Source: Microcaldota archaeon | GTDB taxonomy: Archaea; Micrarchaeota; Micrarchaeia; Burarchaeales; Fermentimicrarchaeaceae | Reading direction: 5' to 3' | Assembly: GCA_013425335.1 (NCBI GenBank) | Contig: JACCLG010000006.1 | Span: 1-33,461 of the forward strand | Length of the DNA stretch: 33,461 nucleotides | Shown here: one piece after another, positions 26,396 through 33,461 of the stretch | Position numbering within the stretch: position 1 is the first letter of the stretch | Layout of the letters: each line of letters begins with the position of its first letter | Notes under the pieces: generated by a model | The model's input: only the letters and a program-made list of their open reading frames with translations | The model's database searches: none | What the model was told of the DNA's origin: nothing | Program-made: the position numbers and the translations under genes

Positions 26396-28078
26396 ATGAG
26401 ACCGAGGATTGAAATAGCAATCCTCTTTTCTTCATTTTTGCTACTTTTGGCTATACCGATATGCAGCGAGGGTTATACTACAACCCAGACCTATATGGCT
26501 GTTACGGAACCGAGGGTTGAGGTGCGGGATCTAACACTGAATTCTTATTCGGTTTATCCAGGCAGCTCGATTGATTTTTCAGTAAGCCTGCGGAACTTTG
26601 GAACTGCTTCCACAACAGCGACCTCTGAAGTTAAGATATACGATGCCTCGGACACGGTTGTTGGAACCATATCCTATGATGCTGTTGTTCTATACCCTGG
26701 CCAGATGGCAACAATTCAAAAAACGTGGAGTACCGGGTCTCTACCAATCGGAACTTATAGGGCTGTAGCGCAGGCAAGCTATGAGTCAAACCTCTCAAAT
26801 ACCGTTGAGAAGAATTTCTCAATAATAAACCCGACCACCCCTCCGGGTCAACCAACGAAGGAGGTGCTGCCCATCATTATACCCCCCACAATAACCCCTG
26901 TGAAGGGAAAAGTTGTCTTTCTTAAGACAACTGTTCTAAAAGAACTCCTCGCTGGAGAGGGTGGCGTGGAGAGCATATCGCTGAAGAACGTGGGGGAAAG
27001 CATACTTAATATCACACTCAGTTTAGGAGGAATTCCTCAGGAATGGGCCGTTCTGCCTTCAGATAAGACTCTGATCCTACCAAATGAGACAAGGATAATG
27101 AACCTTGGGCTGTCACTACCGCAGGATGTACCTGCTGGTGATTACCTTGTTAAGCTGGATGCCAATGGCGGGGCGAATTCAACAGATTTCCTTGCATTGA
27201 GAGTTAAGAGCTATCCCGAAGATTATGATGAGCCGATTGCGCTGAAGACAATAAGGATTGATGAGAATGAGAGGAAGACAATAGTTTCAATTGATTTAAA
27301 GAACCCATCGAAGGACGTAATGGATGTAGTCCAGCTGCAGGAGAGAATTCCATCCTCTCTCAACAATGAGCAGATCGAATTTCTGGATAAGCAGGGCAAA
27401 ATCCTCACAGTCAACGGGGCGAAGATGATAGTATGGGAATTCACAAATATCCATCCCCAGGAAACATTCCATATATCGTACAACATAAACAACTTCCTCA
27501 CCGATTACTCCACCTACATGAGTTGGCATATCTCGCAGATTCTTGTAACCTCAAAGCAGAGCACTGCAGATTTAGTGAGGGTACTTGAACTAACCTCATC
27601 AAGCATAGGTAAGAATGGCACAGGGGAGGTGAGTGCTTCAGTGCTCTATGTTGGAAATGAGCCGGAAGAGGTCACAATACTCCTTGAGGTTCCACAGGGT
27701 TTCAATGCTGAGCCAACCACTATCACGAGAATTCTCATTCCAAAAGCAGTCACCTCAGTCAATTTCAAGCTCACTGCTTCCAAAATTGAGCATGACACCT
27801 ACATGGTAAGACTTTTTGTGCTTGGGAAAGACTTCAGCACATACATGGCAACGCCAGTGCTAGTGAGCAGAGAGATTACCCCGTCTTCATTCTCCCTTCT
27901 CTCAGTTTTAAGCTTGGAGCAAGTTGTTGCCATCTCATCATTCATGGCAGCCGCAGTTGTCGTCACTACACTGTCCTATAGAAGAATCAGAATAGGATCT
28001 AAGGCAGAGTACAGTCCGGAAAGGCTTGATTACATGAGGAACATTAAAAAGATGGTTGTTGCTAAACGTAATAAATAG
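26396..28078 (+). CDS. COG1361-like surface protein with CARDB-type domain and C-terminal TM anchor
   Basis: Signal peptide; EVRDLTLNSYSVYPGSSIDFSVSLRNFGTASTTATSEVKIYD; SVYPGDS-type Ig repeats; C-terminal VVAISSFMAAAVVVTTLSYRRIR. Confidence 0.8.
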   Translation: MRPRIEIAILFSSFLLLLAIPICSEGYTTTQTYMAVTEPRVEVRDLTLNSYSVYPGSSIDFSVSLRNFGTASTTATSEVKIYDASDTVVGTISYDAVVLYPGQMATIQKTWSTGSLPIGTYRAVAQASYESNLSNTVEKNFSIINPTTPPGQPTKEVLPIIIPPTITPVKGKVVFLKTTVLKELLAGEGGVESISLKNVGESILNITLSLGGIPQEWAVLPSDKTLILPNETRIMNLGLSLPQDVPAGDYLVKLDANGGANSTDFLALRVKSYPEDYDEPIALKTIRIDENERKTIVSIDLKNPSKDVMDVVQLQERIPSSLNNEQIEFLDKQGKILTVNGAKMIVWEFTNIHPQETFHISYNINNFLTDYSTYMSWHISQILVTSKQSTADLVRVLELTSSSIGKNGTGEVSASVLYVGNEPEEVTILLEVPQGFNAEPTTITRILIPKAVTSVNFKLTASKIEHDTYMVRLFVLGKDFSTYMATPVLVSREITPSSFSLLSVLSLEQVVAISSFMAAAVVVTTLSYRRIRIGSKAEYSPERLDYMRNIKKMVVAKRNK

Positions 28079-28089
28079 ATGGTGAAGAA

Positions 28090-28875
28090 GTGGATAGGCA
28101 GACCATAGGCATCATATCCGGAAAAGGAGGTGTTGGGAAGAGCACAATAGCAGTGAACCTGGCAACAATATTCGCTTCATCGGATTATGATAACCTGTTG
28201 ATAGATGGGGATACATCCAACCCCAGCGTCGGACTGCACCTTGGGGTATGGCAGCATTCAAATGGACTGCAGGACGTCTTGGCAGGGAAGATATCTCCTG
28301 AGGAGGCAGTAGTGCTCCACCCCGCAACCGGAATAAGGGTCATTCCATCCTCTCTGAACTATAAGAGGGAAGTGAGCATGAAGAACCTCTCCAAAGTAGT
28401 GGAGGGAATAAAGACATATAAGTGCATCATAATAGACTCCCCCCCAGGTCTCTCAGAAGAGGTTGAGAACATAATGAAAGCATGCAGCGAGCTTGTGGTG
28501 GTAACCACGCCGGATGTACCCAGCGTGACCAGTGCCACAAAAATAATAGATCTGGCTGAAACTCATCGAGTGGGAGTTGCCGGATTAGTTGTGAACAGAA
28601 TCCTCAACAAAAAATACGAGCTTCATATGCAGGAGATAGAGTCATTATGCAACGCAAGGATAATTGCAAAAATACCAGAGGATTCAAGAGTTCCTGAGAG
28701 CATTGCAGTGAAAATTCCTATCACAATGTACCACCCCAACTCCCCAGCGAGTATTGCACTCAACCAGCTTGCAAGAGAGCTTTCTGGGAGGAGAATCAGC
28801 CAACCGCAATATGCCGGAGTGGGAATTTTTGGGCGGTTCATCAATTTTGTGAAGAGGGTTCTAGGAAGGGTCTGA
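28090..28875 (+). CDS. MinD/ParA-family ATPase
   Basis: Deviant Walker A GIISGKGGVGKSTIAVNLA, LLIDGDTSNPSVGLHLG, IIIDSPPGLSEEVE. Confidence 0.93.
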   Translation: MDRQTIGIISGKGGVGKSTIAVNLATIFASSDYDNLLIDGDTSNPSVGLHLGVWQHSNGLQDVLAGKISPEEAVVLHPATGIRVIPSSLNYKREVSMKNLSKVVEGIKTYKCIIIDSPPGLSEEVENIMKACSELVVVTTPDVPSVTSATKIIDLAETHRVGVAGLVVNRILNKKYELHMQEIESLCNARIIAKIPEDSRVPESIAVKIPITMYHPNSPASIALNQLARELSGRRISQPQYAGVGIFGRFINFVKRVLGRV

Positions 28876-28906
28876 TTTTTAATTCTTATACTGCATTCTT
28901 TATACC

Positions 28907-29788
28907 ATGATAAAAGTTGTCATTCTGGGCTCTGGCGGCGCGGTGCCCTCACCTGCCAGGTCCCTTCCATCAGTAGGAATACGCTATTTCGGGGACGTTT
29001 ATCTCTTTGACTGCGGGGAAGGAACGCAGAGGCAGATGATGATACACGGCTTGAGCTACTCAAAGGTGAAGATGATATTCCTCACGCACCTGCATGCAGA
29101 CCATTACATCGGCATTGCAGGCTTGATGCAGACGCTGAAGATGAATGAGAGGAAGGAACCTTTGTTCATCTTCGGCCCAACAGGAACAGAGAGATGCATC
29201 TCCTCAATTCTTATGGGAACTTACCCATTCCATATATACATAAAGGAAATAGACGAGAACTTCTGCCTCAAGAACGAGAAGTTCAAGATTTCAGCCTTCA
29301 AGACAAACCACAATGTGAGGAGCATAGGCTATGTTTTCCAAGAGAACGACTCCTGGAACTTCAACAAGGAGAAGGCGGACAAGCTCGGCATAAAGGGTAG
29401 GATGTTCAGGAAGCTCGAGAGGGAGAAGGAAATCCTCATAGGTAGGAAGAAGGTGAAGCTTGAGGATGTTACAAAACCTAAGAGGGGAGCGAAGCTGGTG
29501 TACACCGGCGACACCACTCCCTGCGAGGAAGCTCTGCTTGCCAGCAAGGGAGCGGACCTGCTCATTTCTGACGGGACTTTCTCGGGGCAGCACAGCAGAG
29601 AGGCTGCTGAGAAGATGCACTCAACAGTTGTTCAGGCTGCGGAACTTGCCAAGAAAGCCAAGGCGAAACAGCTGGTGCTGGTGCACCTGAGCAACAGGTA
29701 CAAGGATGCGTCGCCCCTTGAGAAGGAAGCAAAGAAAATATTCAAAAACTCAAAAGTTGCGTTTGACGGGATGGAAATATCCATATGA
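28907..29788 (+). CDS. rnz: Ribonuclease Z
   Basis: LGSGGAVPSPARSLPS, FDCGEGTQRQM, FLTHLHADHYIGIAGL, YTGDTTPCEE, LVLVHLSNRY. Confidence 0.95.
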   Translation: MIKVVILGSGGAVPSPARSLPSVGIRYFGDVYLFDCGEGTQRQMMIHGLSYSKVKMIFLTHLHADHYIGIAGLMQTLKMNERKEPLFIFGPTGTERCISSILMGTYPFHIYIKEIDENFCLKNEKFKISAFKTNHNVRSIGYVFQENDSWNFNKEKADKLGIKGRMFRKLEREKEILIGRKKVKLEDVTKPKRGAKLVYTGDTTPCEEALLASKGADLLISDGTFSGQHSREAAEKMHSTVVQAAELAKKAKAKQLVLVHLSNRYKDASPLEKEAKKIFKNSKVAFDGMEISI

Positions 29789-29797
29789 GGTTACCCC

Positions 29798-30013
29798 ATG
29801 AAGAGAGATATTCACTCCAAAATTCTGAACAAGTTGGCCTTCCTTGAGACAAACAAAGCGATAATTGGAAAGACTCCGGAAGAGCTTGAGGAAGTCGAGG
29901 GGCAGATAGCTGCATTGAAGCATGTTGCTGAGAACAAGCCCCAAAAAGGATTTGTGAGAGGGCTCATGCTGGGATACCAGAAAGCTCTTGAGATAATCGA
30001 AAATAAAAAATAA
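29798..30013 (+). CDS. Small hypothetical protein
   Basis: 71-aa ORF, 9 nt after rnz, charged helical composition. Confidence 0.6.
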   Translation: MKRDIHSKILNKLAFLETNKAIIGKTPEELEEVEGQIAALKHVAENKPQKGFVRGLMLGYQKALEIIENKK

Positions 30014-30030
30014 AAGAAAAAACAAAGACT

Positions 30031-30246
30031 TCAGGCGTTCTTCATCTTTGCCTTTGCTACGTATCCGCCCTTGTCAACATAATACATGTACCCAGACTCT
30101 TTCTCAATCTTCTCGGTACCAATTCTCTTCTTCTTACCACCAGACTTATGCTTCATGGGAGCGGCCCATACATAGCCATCCTTTCCGACGAAGTAGAGGT
30201 AACCCTCTTCTCTATTTATTTTTTCCTTACCAATTCTCTGGCCCAT
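30031..30246 (-). CDS. Small basic protein made of two internal repeats
   Basis: RIGKEKINREEGYLYFVGKDGYVWAAPMK / RIGTEKIEKESGYMYYVDKGGYVAKAKMK; SD-like GAGGTGAG upstream of the start. Confidence 0.8.
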   Translation of the reverse strand: MGQRIGKEKINREEGYLYFVGKDGYVWAAPMKHKSGGKKKRIGTEKIEKESGYMYYVDKGGYVAKAKMKNA

Positions 30247-30268
30247 TAGCTCACCTCTTATTTTTTAT

Positions 30269-30287
30269 TCGTAGCTTGAAGCTACGA
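30269..30287. promoter_or_regulatory. Perfect 19-nt palindrome in the promoter/5' leader of the 30031-30246 gene
   Basis: TCGTAGCTT-G-AAGCTACGA; a TATA-like TTTATAAAT lies just upstream (minus-strand sense) near 30307-30316. Confidence 0.65.
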
Positions 30288-30332
30288 GAGAGATTTCGTC
30301 GGTGTTATTTATAAATCTATCTCTTTTATCGT

Positions 30333-31322
30333 CTAAGAGTAGCTTCTCCTCATCCTCCCAATGCCCTTTACGGCAAGCCAGAAGCAGAGCATGCCTAAAA
30401 CAGCGAGCAGCGCCAAGCCAACTGCAATTTCCTCATCAGGAAAATTTGAAGAGATTCTTGAGATGAGTATTGTCGGCAGATACAAGGAGAGCGAGGAGCT
30501 GGGCAGGAGCATGGAAAATACAAACACCATTCCCGCGAGCGATGAGAGGACGTTCGCCTCCTGTATGCTCCTGGCGCCTGCAGAGATGAGAACGCTGAGA
30601 GAAACAAGAATCAGTGAAAGCAGTAGCTCCGCGAGGATGAGCAGGGGAATGTTGTACACTGGTATCTTCTGCATGACCAGCACAAGCCATGCAGCCCCGC
30701 AGAGGGTGGACGCCAGTATGTAGGGTGCAGTCTTCGCAAATGCAATGTCGAAATCAGATATTGGAGAAACAAGCAGGAGCTCTATTGTCCTCTTCTTCCT
30801 CTCGCTAAGTATATTCTGAATGGACAGCGACAGGCCAACCATGGCAGGCATCATAAGGGCAATTGGAACTATCAGGCCGTAGCCCATCTCCACAAAGTCC
30901 GTGTTGCCTCCTGCAAGGTTCTGCGATGAGTAGTTGAAGTTCCCCTGCTGGATTGCCTCATTAAATGAAATTGCCTTTGAGACAGAGTTTATTTTTGCTA
31001 TGGCGAAGCCTGAGAATATGTTGCCAGGGTCAGTTTTCACCTCCCCAGTGGTTGTGTTTATAATCGCATTGGGTTTCACAGCTCCCGACGCATTCTGAAA
31101 TATGACATTCACTCCGGACTCCTCAAGCCTGCTTATGAGCTCTGTATTGTTCTTATCAAGCGCCACTGTCACCTTGCCGCTGAGGTTTGGCGAGTGCATG
31201 ACCTCGCTGTATGTATCATACAGGAAGAGCAGCATGGAGATTGTTATGAACTGAATAATTATGCTGCCCAGAAATGCCCTGTCGCCCAGAATCTCTCTGA
31301 ACTCCTTCTCAGTTATGTTCAT
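30333..31322 (-). CDS. ABC-2 type transporter permease
   Basis: N-terminal KEFREILGDRAFLGSIIIQFITISMLLFLYD, large extracellular loop, ILSERKKRTIELLLVSPISDFDIAFAKTAPYI. Confidence 0.87.
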   Translation of the reverse strand: MNITEKEFREILGDRAFLGSIIIQFITISMLLFLYDTYSEVMHSPNLSGKVTVALDKNNTELISRLEESGVNVIFQNASGAVKPNAIINTTTGEVKTDPGNIFSGFAIAKINSVSKAISFNEAIQQGNFNYSSQNLAGGNTDFVEMGYGLIVPIALMMPAMVGLSLSIQNILSERKKRTIELLLVSPISDFDIAFAKTAPYILASTLCGAAWLVLVMQKIPVYNIPLLILAELLLSLILVSLSVLISAGARSIQEANVLSSLAGMVFVFSMLLPSSSLSLYLPTILISRISSNFPDEEIAVGLALLAVLGMLCFWLAVKGIGRMRRSYS

Positions 31323-32848
31323 TGCATCCCCATTGCCTGTCTGATAAGATACAGGTTATAACTCATATGCAGCAGAATTGCCAGAATTATAGAAAGTGCG
31401 AAATACTTTTTTGCATAGCCCGCTCCGACAATGCTGCTGCACACAGTATGCACAAGTATCGGCACAATTCTTACAAGTATCATCAGTTCTAAAACAGGAG
31501 CAAGAAGCAGGCTCTCGCTGATTCCAAATGCCAACCCAACCAGTGCGCCGAGGGCAGCACCTTCATTCAGCTTCTTGGGCTTCAGGACGTTCAAAGCAAC
31601 TGCCTTGAGCCCTTCCTCGGCAGCAGTGGCCGATAGCAGAAGCAAAAATGCACTGGGGCCTATGATGAAGAATGTGAGCCCTATAGCGACAAGCTCAACC
31701 GGCAGGGTGATTGAGAATGCAACAAAGCCCATGGCGAATGCAGCTTTCATTTTGCTGTGCAGTATCTCAAGCATTCCCTCATAGAGCTGATTAAGGCCTG
31801 GCTTAAGCGAAAATGCAAATGCCTCTGTGGAGAAGGCTGAAAGGGCGAGCAGGAAGGCAGTTGCGGATATGATGTACATCACGAGCATGAGGTTGAAGGG
31901 GAATGGTGTTGCCTCTCCGCTGACCTGCTCTGCTATGTATGTTGCCGGGGAAAGCTTTGCAGCCATCTCAGTTGCAGGGAAAACTTTCAGGATGGCAATG
32001 GAGAAGAAAAGCGTTATTATTATGGTGGAAGATATGCTTGATGCTAGGGTTGCCTCATTGGCATTGGAAGCAATGGATGAGACAAGGGCGTTCATCACTA
32101 TCACGAGCAGAGCCATGCTGACGAGTATGATATAGACCCCGAGTGAATTGCTGAAATGCAGGCCGAAGAATGGAACGAGAAGCATCCAGACTGCGCCCAG
32201 CACCATTGCGAAGATAAGGTTGCTCAGCACCTTGGATGCGAGCACCTCTGCCCTTCTGGTGGGAGATGCAAAAATCACCTCCACAACCTTGTTTTCCCTC
32301 TCATATGCCACGCTCTGTATTATGGGGAGGGACCAGATGAAAAGAGGAGTGAGCATGAGGAAAGGAGCGAGAAGACTTCTGAGAAGCTCCTCCAGCCCAA
32401 GGTCTGACTGCAGGTTGAACAAAGGCTTGCTGTCTTTCCTGAAGAACTTGTCAACTGCATCCTTCACTGCAGATTCGGCGAGGTTTGAGAGCGGAATACC
32501 CCTCCCGATGAAGCTTCCAGAGGTTGAGTTCACTATGAAAACTCCGTGCACTTTCCCCTCCTTCAGAAGCTCCAAGGCTGTCGCCTCGTCTGTCCTTACA
32601 ACCTCAACCATGCTGTTGTTCTCAAGCTCAGCTATGAGGGGATGCTCCCCAACAACGGCAATTTTAACCATCTTTTCAGAAATCGGCAGCGCTGAGAGCA
32701 GATTGCCCTCCTTGAAGCGCCCGACAGCATCCATGAGAAGAGGGATTGTGAAAAGCGAGATAAGCATTCCAATAATCACGCTGAGAAGGAACCTCCTGTC
32801 AGAGAATATCTCCTTCAGCCCCCACCAGATCATGATGCCTAGCCCCAT
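31319..32848 (-). CDS. ABC-2 permease fused to C-terminal PrsW-type intramembrane protease domain
   Basis: N-terminal half YERENKVVEVIFASPTRRAEVLASKVLSNL (ABC-2); C-terminal AAEEGLKAVAL, FGISESLL, HTVCSSIVGAGY, LLHMSYNLYL match PrsW motifs EExxK, FxxxE, HxxxSxxxG-like, HxxxN. Confidence 0.85.
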   Translation of the reverse strand: MGLGIMIWWGLKEIFSDRRFLLSVIIGMLISLFTIPLLMDAVGRFKEGNLLSALPISEKMVKIAVVGEHPLIAELENNSMVEVVRTDEATALELLKEGKVHGVFIVNSTSGSFIGRGIPLSNLAESAVKDAVDKFFRKDSKPLFNLQSDLGLEELLRSLLAPFLMLTPLFIWSLPIIQSVAYERENKVVEVIFASPTRRAEVLASKVLSNLIFAMVLGAVWMLLVPFFGLHFSNSLGVYIILVSMALLVIVMNALVSSIASNANEATLASSISSTIIITLFFSIAILKVFPATEMAAKLSPATYIAEQVSGEATPFPFNLMLVMYIISATAFLLALSAFSTEAFAFSLKPGLNQLYEGMLEILHSKMKAAFAMGFVAFSITLPVELVAIGLTFFIIGPSAFLLLLSATAAEEGLKAVALNVLKPKKLNEGAALGALVGLAFGISESLLLAPVLELMILVRIVPILVHTVCSSIVGAGYAKKYFALSIILAILLHMSYNLYLIRQAMGMQ

Positions 32849-33461
32849 TTCCCTCCCCTTGTAACTGCAACGAAAACATCATCCAGAGATGGGTCAAGGG
32901 TTTTTATCGAGAGGACTGTTGCATGGAGCTTTTTTGCTGCTGTATGCACCCTTGCTATGGTGTTGTTCATTCCTTTTATGTCAATCACAACCATCCTCCC
33001 ATCCACATTCCCCCCAAGCTCCTCTGCAAGTTTTCTGATAAGCGCATCCTCCTTTATGACAATGCCAAGATATCTTTGCTTTGCGACTTTTGCCTTGAGC
33101 TCCTCAGGCTTTCCAACTGCGGCTATCCTACCCCTGTTCATTATGGCAAGCTTGTCGCAAAGGAAATCCGCCTCATCCATATAATGGGTGCATATAAGTA
33201 TGGTCTTCCCGCTCCTTCTCATGCTCTTCACCCTCTCCCTCACATCCCTTGAGGAGGCCGGATCCAATCCCATTGTCGGCTCATCAAGAATAAGCACCGG
33301 TGGGTCATGTATGAGAGCTCGCGCAAGGGATATCCTGTGCTTCATGCCCTTGGAATACTCACCAATTTTCCTTTTCGCATGCTCTTCCAGGTCGACAAAC
33401 TTGAGCAGCTCAGGTATGCGCTCCCTGCCAGACCCGTACACATCTGCAAAAAAAGATAGGA
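32839..33461 (-). CDS. ABC transporter ATP-binding protein (5' part beyond window)
   Basis: Frame open to window end (LSFFADVYGSGRERIPELL); YSKGMKHRISLARALIHDPPVLILDEPTMGLDP signature and Walker B; Walker A not in window. Confidence 0.93.
   Translation of the reverse strand, partial: LSFFADVYGSGRERIPELLKFVDLEEHAKRKIGEYSKGMKHRISLARALIHDPPVLILDEPTMGLDPASSRDVRERVKSMRRSGKTILICTHYMDEADFLCDKLAIMNRGRIAAVGKPEELKAKVAKQRYLGIVIKEDALIRKLAEELGGNVDGRMVVIDIKGMNNTIARVHTAAKKLHATVLSIKTLDPSLDDVFVAVTRGGKWG

Noticed and set aside
31319-31700. CPBP (CAAX/Abi) protease assignment for the permease-fused domain
   Set aside because: The EExxxR motif is not met (EEGLKA), while EExxK and the later motifs fit PrsW better
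30361-32864. Long plus-strand ORFs antisense to the ABC permeases (up to 238 aa)
   Set aside because: Ser/Arg/Thr-rich shadow translations opposite strongly supported permease ORFs

Overview
Archaeal chromosomal segment, probably from a DPANN or euryarchaeal-like lineage (inferred from class III signal peptides, A/T-rich TATA-like promoters, archaeal-type alaS residues, a TadA/TadC-type pilus motor and COG1361-type surface proteins). From left to right it contains: (1) a co-directional cluster with three complete paralogous radical SAM/SPASM-like proteins, the C-terminal end of a possible fourth, a DUF483-like protein and a DUF362+ferredoxin protein; (2) a secreted protein with three ~95-aa tandem repeats; (3) a degenerate 5' alaS fragment with UGA at a conserved Trp codon; (4) a PMT-like membrane glycosyltransferase; (5) a Ni-pincer cofactor locus, larC/larE/larB, with larC interrupted by an in-frame UAA; (6) an N-terminally truncated surface-protein fragment abutting larB; (7) a pilin-like cluster ending in a protein with two LamG-like domains, convergent with a TadC/TadC/TadA operon; (8) large secreted or surface proteins, a lipoprotein, a COG1361-like protein and a MinD-like ATPase; (9) RNase Z and small proteins, including one with an internal duplication; (10) an ABC-2 exporter operon in which one permease is apparently fused to a PrsW-type intramembrane protease. 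No CRISPR array, rRNA or tRNA was recognised. Calls come from reading the translations and motifs; no database search was possible.
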